Below, piece after piece: positions 16,451 through 33,114 of a stretch of 64,000 bases of DNA; the first letter of the stretch is position 1, and each line of letters starts with the position of its first letter. The notes beneath the pieces were generated by a model that did not search any database, was not told where the DNA came from, and saw only the letters and a list, made by a program, of their open reading frames with translations. The position numbers were made by a program, and so were the translations under genes. This DNA comes from Nymphaea colorata (taxonomy: Eukaryota > Streptophyta > Magnoliopsida > Nymphaeales > Nymphaeaceae): NCBI RefSeq assembly GCF_008831285.2, contig NC_045138.2, positions 26,631,934 to 26,695,933 on the forward strand. Direction: 5' to 3'.

Positions 16451-19400
16451 GCAGAGGAAGGGACCCCCTCATTGGTCTGACGTGATTCATCATCCTTCAA
16501 TTTTTTTTTGGTGGGTTCTTATTGCCTTTTAATCCTTCACCATTAATCTAAGAAAAAAAAAATCTCCATTGCCATTCTTTTTAGCTTAAGCAACCACGTC
16601 ACCTGTCCGTGATTTATTACAAGAATTCTACAGTTGAGAGGGGGAGAAATCGATCTGTGGTCGCCTGTGACTGGGTTGGCCTCTTAAATTTAATTTTTTA
16701 TTTTCAGAAATCGTGGCTACTAAACTTATCTAGTCAGACGAAAATACAATTTTTAAATAAACAATGGCATTCTGATGTCACAGATAATTCAACTCATCAA
16801 ACAATTAAATAAAACTACCTGTCAACGGAGCTCCTACTTACAGTATCTTCTTCCCCCCACCATCCAAACTTTTTCCGAAAATACCAGGAAACTAAACAAC
16901 GAAAAATGATTCGACAGCCGTTCTACGCTCTTGAACTTCTCCCTTTAATTGTTGTCTTTCAATTTGTTTACTTTTAATGACAAACACAGTAACAGAAGAA
17001 GAGATTTTGAATCCATGATGCATGTCTACGAGATACATGACAGGTTCTTGGGTTTTAGGAGAGAAAGTAGTTCATTAATAAACGGTGACGCTTTTCTTGG
17101 CGTCCATATTTGTCTTACAATGCACGGAAGGGGATAAAAGTGAAGCTTCAATTTTATTACTAATTATTGGACAACAATATGCGATTCATTGCGTACTGAT
17201 AGATATCATGAGAGGACTATAATGGGATGGAGAGAGAATCTCACAGCCACGAGTGAGTCCAAAGCACAAGCATATAGATAAAAAAACTAGAGAGAGAGAG
17301 AGAGAGATTGTATAACTGTTTTAAATAACTTGTTTATGAGGTATAGTGTTTAAGACATAACTTGATAGTTGGTGAAAGTCTGATCTATAAGCTCCATTTA
17401 TGGGTTTTACTCTTTTAGATCCTAAACAACAGATGCACAATTTAGTTGATAAGTGTATCTGTTTCTACTCAGGTCTCAAAGTAACTCTGAACCTCAAAAG
17501 CAAGAACAAAAGAGGAAGAACTTCAACCTTTTTTGCTTCATCTAATTGTGTTGAAGATGCTATTATCTTTATTATGACAAATAAATATTGAAGTGTTAAA
17601 TGTAAACTACTCCTTCACGTCTTTTCACTTTAACAATGGTTTCTAAGAGTTTGGTGCACCTGGTTGGACTAATGGCTAGTTAGCAAACAAGTACTAATTT
17701 AATTAAATTTCAGAGGGATTGGACTAGTGGCTAGTTAGCAAACAAGTATTAATTTAATTACATTTCAGGGGGAAGCCGACCCATGGGAGAACTAAGCGAA
17801 CATAAGAATGATCTTGAGAGTTTTATGACTTAAGCAAACTACTAAGTCTCAGACTTGGGTGCTTTCCCTTAAGTAAATACAAAAAAAAATAAATTTCTAC
17901 TCATATAAAACATATGAACTCTATGTCAATATGGGATCGCTCGAGTTACAGACTATTTTTGAAAATGCTGGGGGAAAAAATCTTAAGACTATTTTTCCAG
18001 CCTTGTCGGGCTTCCATCTCCTCAGACGGATTACTTTTTTCCGGCACTTCTTTGCACAAGTCATCCCGGAAAGCGGGGACATATAGTCAGATATCAGGCC
18101 ATCGAACTTATCCGTCCGGTGATAGTTTTTCCTGGACAACAGCACTTATCCAACCAATCAAAAGGGGCCCCAGGAAGCACATTTGTGAATATAAAAGAAC
18201 TAAAGAAAGAAAGAAAATGAAATGCAAGTTGGCTTCCTCATAAAAGAAGCGTTGGCTTTGTCAACATCTTGATCCTTGTAACTACCTTGGGAAAATGAGA
18301 TGCATAAACAGGAACACCAAAGTTGAATGTGTGAGTCCAACACAACAAAGAAAATGCTTCTACAGATGGCTAGCAGATATCCAAAATTTTCTCGATACTG
18401 TATCTGTCTAAAGATAAATATGAACACAAGAAATTCTGATCCCCATGTGGATGCCATAAAGGACCGGATGGTAGGCAGCTAGTTTTCATTTTGAATTTTT
18501 GGGACATCAAATCCATGTACTTCAAAAGAATGAGCCATTGCGTTGCAAGTTAAAACGGGGGTGTCACCCTGAGGTACCAAAAGTAGACCTTGTACTATAT
18601 GGGATATTAATGGGTTGGGTAGGAGCATCAGCCTTTTGCTCGATAGTGAAAAACGTCAGTCACACGAAACACAAGAAACTCTGAACATTTGAGATAAATT
18701 TCACCCATTTTCAGGATTTTTGAATAGGGAGAACACCATGAAGGTCAAAAGAAAGTTACTAGCATTGGTTGGTGTTTGATGACAGCCATCCATTCACAAT
18801 CTACCACCAATATGAATCCAAAATCTTACGTGTTTGGTGTTACGGAAATGTTTACCTATTGTCAACCATGCCTACCAAAACCAAGATTTGTGAAATATTA
18901 TTTAGCCCATACAACACATTGGGCGGCAAGCCGATCCACTCCAAGGGAGCCTCTATTATGAAATTTGTGGTCGTTGTCATGACTCATGCACTACTCTTAC
19001 ACTATAAAAGGTCCCGAAACATACAACCTCTCTTCACTTAAAGTGATCTGCATTCAATTGGTAGCATATCTATTTGATTTATTGGTCGATACCCAGATGC
19101 CACCTATCATATATTATTTAATTTTTATTATTTAAGAATTAAAATTTTTTATTTTATTTTTAATTTCATTCATTTTTTTAAGTTTCACAACATTTTGAGA
19201 AAACAATTGAGACTTGCTTGCGTGCATTAGCAAGGCAAATAGGCAATGTGTTGGTTGTCCCTCCATTTAAAGCACTATCTAGTATCTACATGTTGCTTTT
19301 AAACTAAGCAAACTTGGGTTTCCTCTTATCAAACTTGCATGTGATAGTTGTTACAGAAATTGACTGAGAAGGAGGAAATTTAAATTCTCATAAAGATATA

Positions 19401-21029
19401 TTTGGTTTTTGGCAGCTCAGCAAAAATATGCTTCAAGTGTTTGAAATTTCTTTCTTTTTCTCACACATTTAATACACAAACACAGAAGTTGCACCTGCTT
19501 TTGGGATTATCTCGAAATCCAGCTATTTCCAACCTTCCAACTGCTCTATTACGTTCATTGACAGCAATAAATGAATTTTATAACTCTTTGAAGAACCAGA
19601 AAGCTCATAAACCTAAAAAAAAAATGCACGTTTACTGGGAAAACGGAGCATGGTAAGGAAAATTCTGAGTAAATTATTAATTCTAGCCCACGCAAAGTCA
19701 AAATCTGAATGTCGATCTCTAGATGAAGAACATTTATATTCATAACAAATAAATAACTTAACGAATTAGAAAAGGGTTGCTGGGAAGAGTCAAATGAGGT
19801 TTGGTGGAAGAATCCACTAACTACCCATTCAAGCCACTAGGAGGGTCGAACGTACATGGGGTTATCCTCACATGGCTTGGTGGTTGAGACTCCATTCATC
19901 CATCAATTCCCCACTTTCAGTTAGTCAATCTTTAATATATATATATATATATACACACCCATAATTTTATTTATTTTTCTATCAACCATTCCAATGGATT
20001 ATATGATTTTCATGAATGAGTTGGATGATTCTGAATAGCTAAAGTCACCGTTCAATTTTTTATATATTGTGATCATATCTTAAAATATATATATATCTTG
20101 GTTGTTTGATTTTGCCTGTTTTGATCATTTGGCTCAGAAAAGGTTAAGGTCTATTTAATATCACATTCAAGTTAACTGTATCTTATTTGACCAAATTACT
20201 GAATAATTATGTATTAATTAATCTTACATGATACTGCTTCAAAAGCAATTTCATTCCAATAGTGCAGCTTTTAGGGAGCTTTTGATCACACAAACAATGC
20301 CTCTAACAGAAACATTAACATAATTTTCTATGAATCTATGCCAAAGTGATTCATGAAACACTGTGTCATAGTATTCCATGAATATGCTTTAATCTTTGTA
20401 ATAGAATGAACCGTTACAAATGTTCTTATTGCCGAAGGCCTCATTACGGTTGTAAATTTATAAGATTTGGTTCTGACATTTTGTCATATTATGTTTTTTT
20501 GGGTGGTAAGGATGAACCTCTTGCTCACCCAGAAGATCGGGTATCAACATTTTGTCATTTTTTATTTTGCTAAATTATAATTTTAGCTTTTGCACACCTG
20601 AACCATTGACATCCTAATGAGACACGAGCGAGAGCAAGATGACAGGTGAAAATGCCGAAAATAGAGTGTAAAGAAGGACTTCTGTTGAATGTGAAGCAAT
20701 TATGATATGAAACAGTTGCTTTCAAATTAAGGGTTGGAGCTAACTTTCATTCTTTTTGGGAAAAGAAGTGCTATCATAGTAATTCAAATTATACATGAAA
20801 CAACGAATAGCAAATGCTCATTGATCGTTATCATTTTTGGTTTAATGAAGGATGTGACGTCTACATCCTCCTTATCCCCTTGAATGCTAGGTCTGCTTTC
20901 GGTGCTTCGTGGTGACATCATTGTTATTCTTTAACTTGCATATAGACGCATTTCTTTTTAACAGTATAGCAAGTTGACACCCGAAAAATTGAAATAGAGA
21001 TTGTCTGCTTACTCAAGGGTGGAGGGAAG
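16451..21029. other. Gene-poor intergenic DNA
   Basis: No gene or transposon protein is recognisable. Contents are an AG run near 17291-17307, a tandem duplication at 17664-17772, short (TA)n tracts near 19939, and a slightly more GC-rich patch at 17930-18190. That patch has an open frame on both strands but no known motif. Confidence 0.5.
17664..17772. repeat. Tandem duplication, two 55-bp units
   Basis: Two adjacent copies begin with TTGGACTA or TTGGACTAG followed by GGCTAGTTAGCAAACAAGTA. They start at 17664 and 17719 and differ at only a few positions, so the duplication is fairly recent. Confidence 0.85.
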
Positions 21030-21235
21030 GGAGAGCCGACAGTGGCCTTGGCCCCCCCCCCTCTCATATTTTAAAAACTTTAAAAATTTATACGTAAATC
21101 TAAACAATTTTAGTTTAATATATATATAAAATTTGAAAATTTGTATTTTGCCCTTTGTTGAAATTTTGAAACTACAGTCTAACCCTTGCGACAAAAATTT
21201 TTTGTCTCCTCCTCCTCCCCTATGCCTACTAGCCC
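21030..21235. repeat. Dispersed noncoding repeat, copy 1
   Basis: The segment runs from a GGCCTTGGCCCCCC block through an A/T-rich middle to GCCCTTTGTTGAAATTTTG and a CT-rich end. A diverged copy in the same orientation is at 40205-40385 and shares GTTGAAATTTT followed by an AACTAnAGT-type block. It resembles decayed transposon-derived repeats. The class is not determined. Confidence 0.5.
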
Positions 21236-21416
21236 GTTCCATCATTACCCCAACCTCTTGAAAGAAGACTTTGGTGTTAATTAAGGAGCCCCCAATCCAG
21301 AAGCCTTTTAAAAATTGAGCTACATTGGTCTGTTCAATCAAATCACAAGCAATAAAAGGTGGGAAGTATCATACTTTATGCTTGTACTTTATTATTTCAA
21401 TTATGTTAAGCCAATT

Positions 21417-23990
<2,574 letters not shown>

Positions 23991-24036
<46 letters not shown>

Positions 24037-24058
24037 GTGTGTGTGTGTGTGTGTGTGT
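23991..24058. repeat. Compound (TA)n-(GT)n microsatellite
   Basis: A TA tract at 23991-24034 passes through a short TCGT junction into a GT tract ending at about 24058. Confidence 0.97.
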
Positions 24059-24808
24059 CTTGGTGCTCTTGATTTGTGAACCATATAATATTGTGATATT
24101 TTATGACATGTACCGATAATCCTAAACTTTATGTCCGTTTCCATGGTTGCCTGGCCAAACATCTTGCCGTGCTTTCATGCCAATCTCTTTTATTGGTGTT
24201 TATGACCCTAATATCAATATTTGATCATGATATGCCATGCACATGGTAAGAAAATGCAAACCAGCTTCAGTTGGCACCACAGGATCAGCACCTTCTCCTC
24301 CTCCTAATGGGCCAATACATTGCGGGCCTACCGGAGGCCGGCGAGCTTCTGGGTCCCATGACGGCCGGCGGGCCGGCCGTGCACGCCTCTCCTGACCACA
24401 GGAACATGCATGCTTGCCTGAATGATCGCAATCAGTTTACAACAAAAAAAAAAAGATGAAGGAGAAGAAGGCTGAAGTTCTAAGATAAAGCTCCACATCC
24501 TTGTCAGCCAATTTTGGTCCCTCCCTTCTTATCCTCTAAACGGATGAAGAAGGCCATGTTAGCAATAACTGCCCAACTGCTAGGCCAATTCCTGCCTCAT
24601 ATTTTCCATAGGAATGGGAAAGAAGAAGATGAAGAAAAAAATAAAAGAAGTGTTGCTCTTGAATATGGGAAACTTATTATATTATAATTGAAGCAATATG
24701 TATTTTTCTATCAAGAGTTCTGGGGACAAACGCTTATAAAATTGAAGTGCCATGTCTTCTTTATGCTTTCTTTTATTCTGTATTCATTTATTCTTCTGCA
24801 ACTTGCAG

Positions 24809-24976
24809 GCATTGGGACATGAGACGGATTTGGTTCAGTGCATTGGTCTGTTCATAGTCACCTCGCTCTTATCCATCACTCGATCAAGCTTCCTTCTTCA
24901 TGTGAAGCATTCCATTCTTGCACGCATTCTAAGAAACGTCAAGCAAGTTAGAGAGCACAAGCCTCGTCCCCACTAA
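24809..24976 (+). other. Possible terminal exon of an unknown small gene (weak)
   Basis: After a good acceptor (CTTGCAG at 24802-24808) the frame stays open for 55 codons to TAA at 24974-24976. The C-terminal part reads KHSILARILRNVKQVREHK. A near-match, KYSILARIVR, occurs in frame in the candidate small ORF at 35520-35726. In the shared ten codons two of four base changes are synonymous. No upstream exon can be identified with confidence and I do not recognise a family. It may be a decayed duplicate rather than a gene. Confidence 0.2.
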
Positions 24977-25670
24977 TTTCTTCTTGATTTCTCGTCTCCT
25001 CAAGGATTTAAAAAGAGAAAAAGAAGACGAGGAACATCTTTCTGTTAATAATTTCTTATTGGTTTATCCTTTCGGCATTAAAGAAACAAAAGAAGAAGAA
25101 GGCATCTCTTCCTCTATCTGTGTGGATTTTATATTTGCAAGACTCTTCCTGCGAAGTGGAGAGATTATTGATGTTGTGAAAGCTCAAGATAACTAATTTT
25201 CGGAAGGATAATGATCGGGGGAGCTAGTATCTCATACATACGTGGAGGTCGCGGCGGTTGATGAGAAGGATCCAGAGTCTCTAGCTAGCTAATGCTTCTT
25301 GTTCAACGTTTCTGTAAAGCAAGGGCCCGCAGCCATTATCCACACCTATGGAGCTCTGTTAGCCACCAATTTCTTCCTTCCTTCATTTCTTTTATTTCTT
25401 GAATATTTTGTTGTCTTTGGCTCCAAAACTCTCAGGACAAAACTTGATGTAATCCCTCTCGAGATAACCAATACCAAGAAACCAATTCTATACCCTTGAA
25501 ATGTGTAAGATGTGCTTAAATTTGAACAAAAGTAGCTGTAGTTCCATACATACCATGTTTCCTACCCCATTATGAGAAAGAACATATATTATTCCCATTC
25601 TCAGTTCTAGTTAGAACAATAAGGTAAAACTCCTATGCAACTTCATGCATGCATGTATGAATACATATAT
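24977..25670. other. Intergenic DNA, no gene seen
   Basis: Short open frames occur at 24984-25196 and 25299-25499, without recognisable motifs or convincing splice context. Confidence 0.4.
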
Positions 25671-25864
25671 ATACATCGATGGTATATTTTTCATTGAAAC
25701 AACTTGAATTAAAATATACTTTGCAGCAAATTAGTGTCATTACAAAAATATCAGTATATATATATGTATATGTTTATACGTCGATGGCATATTTTTCATC
25801 GAAACAACTTGAATTAAAATATACCATGCAGCAAATTAGTGTCATTATAAAAAAATATAAGTAT
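25671..25864. repeat. Tandem duplication, two units of about 105 bp
   Basis: The units start with ATACATCGATGG at 25671 and ATACGTCGATGG at 25776. They share a long AT-rich body (CAACTTGAATTAAAATATAC, then GCAGCAAATTAGTGTCATTA). Divergence is a few percent. Confidence 0.9.
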
Positions 25865-26095
25865 ATCGAATAGGATTTGAAGAATAAGAAAAGATGGGGG
25901 TCAGTATGACTTCTTAGGCGGCTAGGCAGTTTTAATATGTAAATAATTTGATGATGATTGTGTTAGGTGTGGGTGTTAGCGGTGTTGAAATGAAAGTAAA
26001 ACAGTGAAGTGGGTGTTTTATAAAACATATGAGACAGAGGGGCTCTTTGGCGTTAGGAACGTCGAGCAAGTGTTTCACGCATCTATTAATTAACG

Positions 26096-26303
26096 CAACA
26101 TTTGTACAAGAGTTTGAGAAATCTTTCTAATTTTTGAATTATATACAACATTTGTACAAGAGTTTGAGAGATCTTTCTAATTTTTGAATTATATTTATAA
26201 AACACTAATGAGGTGTTTCTAATTTTTGAATTATATACAACATTTGTACAAGAGTTTGAGAGATCTTTCTAATTTTTGATTTATATTTATAAAACACTAA
26301 TGA
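26096..26303. repeat. Tandem/interspersed array, three copies of a 48-bp core
   Basis: Three copies of a core starting CAACATTTGTACAAGAGTTT and ending with TTTTTGAATTATAT begin at about 26096, 26145 and 26238. Copies 2 and 3 also share a 3' extension with TTATAAAACACTAATGA. The array therefore grew by at least two duplication steps. Confidence 0.9.
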
Positions 26304-29300
26304 ATGCTAAACAGTACTTAAAAATGATGAGATAGGAGGAAATAGTATGAAAGGGGAAAATGTAAAGTAGATCAAGGAGTCGCTAAGCTAATTCGTACGG
26401 TCATTTGTCTCGTCCTCATTTTCCCGTACAATTTACTTACGTACCAATCACGGGACGTCATGTCCCGGAGCTATTTTGTCAAGAATTTCATGGTCCGTAA
26501 TCATGAAGGCTCTTTTACAGTATAACTGTTTGATATGATGCATGGTCGTTAAATTCAAGATATAGACGCATCGAGGGTTCCGCCCACCTGACTTGACGGG
26601 TTTGCCTTACGCTCTTTAAAAAGAAGAGACGTAGACAGAATTTGTAGCGCCCTTACGCTGTTTGAGAGACAAAATTAAAGTGTGTTTTGACGACTGAAAA
26701 ACTCAGATTTGACAAGAACGTTTTCAGAAGAGCATTTTCATATAAACATTATTTTGGTGTTATATATATATATATATATATAGGAAAGTTGGTAAAAACC
26801 ACACCAGATTTACTAAATTAATTATTAATTTATATTTTTTCCAATCTAACCTTAAAGATATGATCTTAAATGTGATTTGGTAAGAAACATATATTTAGTT
26901 AGTAATTTTCTTACGTAAATAATGTCTTTTTAACACTAAAAAAATGAATAACTCTTATGACATTAAAACTTTGATAGTGCAAAGATCATTTTTTTTACAA
27001 AAATAACATGAACTAAAGCAAGATTTATATTAATTAGTGTTCATATAACACATTAGAAGGTTCACATTTTATTTAAAATACTTTTTAACATGAGTTTAAG
27101 AAGTTTGGTTTTTATTCCTTACCCAAGTAGTCTGGTATCTACTAGTTACACACACCCACACACCGGGCTTGATTGTGTATCGTGCCCTCCACTGTATCCG
27201 CTATAAAGTGTTTCATCCAGACTCCTGTCACCATTGTTTATACTGCCTTTCACAAATTCAACTTAGCATAATGTGAAGATTAGAAATCAAGAAATTTTAA
27301 GAGAGCATAATGGACTTTCAATTCGTATAATCGAAAAAATATCCTGTTTCTTAAGTTCTTAACTTTTGAGGCATCCCTTATCTACATATGTAGTTCATTT
27401 TTTAAATAGAACAACTTAAAATGCATATACACTGCATGGCATATACTAGTTTCTTAACGGTGGGTTTGTTCTCAAGGAGGGAGAGATAGAGAGAACAGCA
27501 ACAGTTCACCATAAACATTTATCTGGAAAGAGTTTGAAAACAATGAAAAGATTTGGTAGTTTCGTGCTGTTGGGAAAACTGAACTTGATCAAACACTCAA
27601 CAGTAATGAGATTGTTATTCAAATCCTGCAACTTATAATAAGGATCTTATTTACTACAAGATTACAGAGATGCACCAAGATAGTGATGATCTTTCCATCG
27701 TTGTAATCGTTTGATCAAATACATAATTAAATTTCTGAAGCATGCAAGAAACTAGTTAATTTAAGCTTTCAAATTATAAATTAATTTCTAAAACTCTACC
27801 ATTATCTTTAATTGTCAGACATAGCTGATGCTGTACATGTAGCAAATGTACAGTTCTTTCGTCTATACTCATAATTCTCTTTGCAGTATAATCTTTCCAT
27901 TTTAAACTTTGCAAACATATTTACAGTGTTATCTAAATTTTCTTGTTAATATTGTTCATCATGGTCCTAATATTACAAGCTAAAAGGTCTAAAGCTGGTA
28001 AAGCAATACAATTTTTTTTTCTTTTCCTGCTTTCATATCAACCTATATTATTATGTAGCTTAATGCGTCTCACAGCAATTTTGAAAAAAAAAAAAAGTTT
28101 AATATTTACATTTGCAAATGCTCCCCAAGTCTAGGCTTAACCATCTTGTTTCTGCCTGTTCTTAGTTGAGATCTCTTGACGCACATGTACTACATGCAGT
28201 TAAGTGCAAACGTTATTAATATCCTTAATACTAAATAGAATTCAAATTTTCTACCGAAGATAAAGCACCTCTGACATAATTTTACTCAGTTATATTCATG
28301 TAACTAATATTTCAAGAAAAACAAGAAACCCAGAAATCTAGAATCAGTACTAAATACATAATACATTATATGAGCGCCTATATGCATCATGGAGCATGTA
28401 CATTCGATAATAAATGCATAATGAATTATTTCATATTTGAAACTTAGTGCATTTGTATATATACATCATTAAAGTTGTATTATAAAGTATATTAATTCTC
28501 TATTGCTACATATTACAAATTCTCACCCTTCTGAGTGAGCAGAGACTCGTGTTTAATAGCGAAATAATTGTTTAAGAGGCTAAATAGTTTTCTTTTGCAG
28601 TTCGCACTGACAAATACTTTCCGGGTTGCAAGTAAAAATTAGTGTTGGAATCAACATTCAGATGTTGAAGCAACATCAATATTTGTTTAATAAAAGTAAA
28701 ACATCTCTTGGGTTTGTTACTTATAAAAGAGTTAATATATATGCAATAACAATCTATGCAAAATTTCTATATCCATATTATGCGTATGTGAGTGTTATAC
28801 ATAGATATATATGGAGTGAATACCTTAGATACCTTGACGATATAGTTCCTTAAGAAAAAGAAAACTTGAATAATTCCTTATGTTCATAATCTCTCCTGGT
28901 TCTGATAATTGCGAATTGTTTTGTTCCATTTAGCAAACACCAATCGAGTCACCACTGATCTGTAAGAAGGATTTTCTGGCAAAAAATCATTATTTAACTG
29001 TAAATGAAAAACGTTTTGAAAGAAACAATTCAGAAGAGAAGTCTTGTCAAATATTCAACCATGCTGAATCCATTCCAATATGATAAAAAGAATTGGCAAC
29101 ACAAGCTCTGCGAGGTGGATATAAGGATAGGATCGAATCTTCCTTCAAGTCTTCCAAGCAGAAGCAGATCGCCCTTGAGGTTAAACTGCAGCCCTGTCTT
29201 CATTTGAAACTCCATGGCTGCCATGTGCTTGTTTCTTAGTTGGTTGATCTTTGGAAGAAGATGGATCACAGCACATATTGCACTATATACCTACATGAGG

Positions 29301-31108
29301 CTTTGAGAAATGATTGTGACTTACCAGTGCAAGATTTGGAGATGCATATATGTCTTTTACCTCCTGCCTTCCTACTTCATGGATCGATCAGAAGGTGGTA
29401 GATGAGGACGAAGAAGTCGACTGAATCGCGAAAAATTAAAGGGTTTGTCTTCTTGGTTGTTCCTCATCTATCAATGAGCACAAACCCTAAGGCAATGGTC
29501 AGCAGGACTGGCAGGTTCTCCCAGGTACTTCAGTTGTATCTCAATTATACCCAAAGCTGGAATACTTGCTCCACACACATAGAACTTGAAATTGTGTCCC
29601 TTGAAGTCCTTTTCTATTTAGGTGAAGTACTATAAAAGAAAGGCACACAACAGTGACAGAGACTTTTCGTCACTAAAAATTCCGATATATAGCAGGGAAA
29701 GTTTGGGTTATTGAAGGAAAAGAATTATATTTGATGTATTGAAAGAGAACCATGAGTAAATCTTGGCATTTGCTAGCAACAAGTGTTTCTTATGCCTGTC
29801 TTGATGTTTGACTTAAGACCTTCAAGTATAATTCAACATTAGAACAAGTCACTAGGCATAAGCCTGTAGGGATTTGTCTAACCCTAGCTAACTTACTACT
29901 CTCTCTTTCTCTACATAAAGTGAGGCATTTGGGCAATTAGTAGATCCATTCATCTTAATGGTCGATAATTAGGTTTTATTTAGTGTTAAATGAGCTTTCT
30001 TTAGATCAGATAATGCCAGGAGATGCACTCATAAGTTGAATTGAATTTTTGACCTTCTTCAACTTGAAGCTCTTGAGCCAAACATCTACCCAAGTGGGTA
30101 GAACTCCTTTTGGGGAATGGGGATGGTAATCTGGCTACTATTCAAATACAACTTTCATTAATTGAGCTCTCTTGTCAATCTAGCTTCCAATTTCCTTCAA
30201 AACAAGAAATACTGCTTAGGCTTAAACACAGTTTATAAACTTCAAAGATCACCTTTGGATCTTTCAAGTTTGAGACGGTACTGCCTTTGGATGTATACAT
30301 TCATTAATATACCTAGATAATGTCAAAAGTCTAATTATACACAGTTCTACAAACATCAATTTCAGTGCATTCAATTGCTTCTCATCTAATTGCTTAATAC
30401 TTTTGGCATGAGAACGATGGGGATAACGGCGATGAGATCGATGATATTATGTTGTGGTTGTGGTGATATACGTACTGAAGAAATATACAGCTTTATGAGT
30501 GTCATGTTAGGACCATGAAAAAGAAAGCGGGCTCCAGGAAACGGTTTTCTATCTGAAAAAGCATTTATATATGCCTCTTTTCTATTATCAACGTAATGTT
30601 TGAGCAAAACTCTCTCTCTCTCTCTCTCTTGTATTCTCCATTTCTGAACGAGTTTCATGTGAGAAAGACTTCTAGAAAGGATCTGTGTCCTTATTCCTTT
30701 GGACAACCTTCACATGTGGTCACATTTGGCCCTTATCAGTAATGAGAAAATGAGTTCTAGCTAACCAGGGCCTTACAATTATTTATCGACATATTTCCAT
30801 GGTGGAGTTGGTAGCAGCACTAAGATTTGAAATTGAAGCACGTATGGTAGAGATTGTGGTTCCTTAGCTGATGTGTGTTGATTTTATTTTTTCTCTATAA
30901 ATGAAGAGGACCACCCAATTGTTTAGATGTATATATCGCATCACCCAACTTGCATGGTCCATGTTCGGTTCCCATGAGTTATCACCAGTTTTTTTCTTTG
31001 TACAAACACCACAATTTGGCTTCTTTATGATCAACAGGCAAGTTTCTACGCTGCTCTCGGCTTCTGCACTCGAACTTAAATTATATTATATTGTTAACTG
31101 TTCTTGTT
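26304..31108. other. Gene-poor AT-rich intergenic DNA
   Basis: No gene is supported. Contents include a (TA)n tract at 26760-26782, a CT run at about 30611-30629 and many short open frames without motifs. The minus-strand frame at 29030-29269 has no family resemblance that I can see. Confidence 0.45.
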
Positions 31109-31270
31109 AGTGGCGGAGCCAATAATTTTTTGTTGGGAGCCGAATTCTAGTTTTCAAAATTCTTTTATAAGGGCTGAAATATATTTTTCAAAACTTTTAG
31201 AGGGGCCAAAGCCTTTAGTTTTCCTTTTTTCAAAATCAAAATCAAGGGGAGGGCTGCCAAAGGGTTAGAT
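31109..31270. repeat. GCGGAGCCA-family repeat copy
   Basis: Begins AGTGGCGGAGCCAA and continues with GGGCTGAAAT and GGGGCCAAAG blocks typical of this noncoding family. Relatives in this window are at 36137, 60052 and 60206. The 3' boundary is uncertain. Confidence 0.45.
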
Positions 31271-33076
31271 ATAGTAAAACGAGCCCGCATCTAATGAAAT
31301 CCGCAGCGGAGCAATTGGATTCAGTCTTATACCAACTTGTCATATGTCATACACTATTTATTTTTTATTATTCTAAATATTTAAAAAAAATTTCCTTGTT
31401 CTAAGTAGTGTTTTTGTCAATTCATGAGCAATTCAGTTGCATCTATCTGTTCAATTCAATTTTTTATTCTTACAACACTAAGTTGGTCATCCTCACTATG
31501 TAATTTTTTTTTTTCCATTGACAGAAAATGCAATAATTGACAGGTGGAGGTGCCTGGACAATGAAAAAGGCTGATGAGTCAGCAAAGGCGGGCAGGGCGA
31601 TAGGGCCACGTAGGCGGCACTTTTTCGCCGATTCATGGACCCACCTTCCTTTATGAGTCCTGTCCAACACTGTTTTGGATGAGGAGGCCAAGTAAGCCTG
31701 CACTTTTTCTGCTGACTGTGCACACCCAAGTGATAACATTTGCCTCTCCTGAGCAACATTATCAACAATCCTTCTTACTGGATCACACACACACACAAAC
31801 ACAGGCCAATGAATGACTAGAAGTTAAAGGGCATTGCTTTACTTGAGGGAACTCTGATGTGACTTCTGATTCCTGGTTGCTCACCTTTTTGGGGTTCAAG
31901 GCCGAGAACGGGGATCCACTGCTCGAGTCGAGCACTTGTATCACCAAGCCTTACGAGGACAACATCATGAAAAACTCCGGCAATAGAGCGGTAAACTGAA
32001 GTTTATTGATCCAAGGTCTTAACTTACTTTCTCTCCAAGAATCTCAAACAGTTTTGATTTTGTGAAAACTGAAAATTCTGGACCAGGAAATGAATTAAGA
32101 AGCTTTACTACAGCAAGTTACAACTTGGAGAGTTCTACGAATCCTAATTATTTGCTCCTGGATTTGTCGATCTGAAAAGTTTTTCCGGCAACCGTACATG
32201 CCCTGAATGATATTGCCCGTATCTCAATTAAAGAACCTATACATCATGGCCAAGGCTGCTTTTGGGTCCATAACCTTTGGAATGTGACATCTGAGAACGT
32301 GAAATATTTTGCCGTTTAGTATAGCATAAAAATGATTCAAATCTAAGATAAGGACCTTCCTTGTCAGCCAGGGGCCTTCCTTCTTATCCTAGATCTTATT
32401 CCATGTGAAGAGGGCCACACAGGCACGGTGACTGCATGTGGATGGCTAAGCACATCCATACCTCATGGATTCCAAAGGACTGGAGAAGATGAGGAGTGCT
32501 TAGATCTGAAACATGGGAAACCCCTACCTTCACATAAAATATATATTATCATGATGAGCAGAATATACATATATATATTTCTTATATATGAGAACTATAT
32601 ATATTATTTATTTATGTATTTATTTGTAAAGATGCTTCCCTTGCCTTTGTTGGCAGTGGGTTTGCTTCATTTAGGTAAGGGTCACCATTGAATGAACTAT
32701 ATATTTCAGTCTTACACGTTTTCTTCATAGTTTATCAGATTTAGTCATGAACACGAAGCACTATTTCTACTGATTTTTCTTTGTTCATTTGGTAAGTAGA
32801 ACAAGAAAACTTTTCCTCTATCTCTCTCTCCCTACCCCTCTCCCTCTCTATCTATTCATTGATTGATCATGTGAAGGACTTTCGTTAAATTTCGTGCAAG
32901 TTATATCTAAATGCGGTCGCTTTTGTCAGAGCTCGCATTGACTGAATTCCTAGTGGATAGACTCAGGTGTTGTCCCACGCATTTACGTGGAGGTGACAAA
33001 GAATTGCTGAGAATCAAAGACTTCCTATTCAAACGATAAGAGACAGCTTATTCATTTTGCTGCTCTCTTTTCTTAG

Positions 33077-33114
<38 letters not shown>

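Noticed and set aside
17914-18243. 109-codon plus-strand frame, with a 74-codon frame opposite
   Set aside because: No recognisable motif, no splice or promoter context, and overlapping frames on both strands in a GC-richer patch; chance frames are more likely.
30386-30706. Minus-strand 106-codon frame
   Set aside because: Part of it is a (CT)n translation (Arg-Glu repeat) and the rest has no motif or homology that I can recognise.
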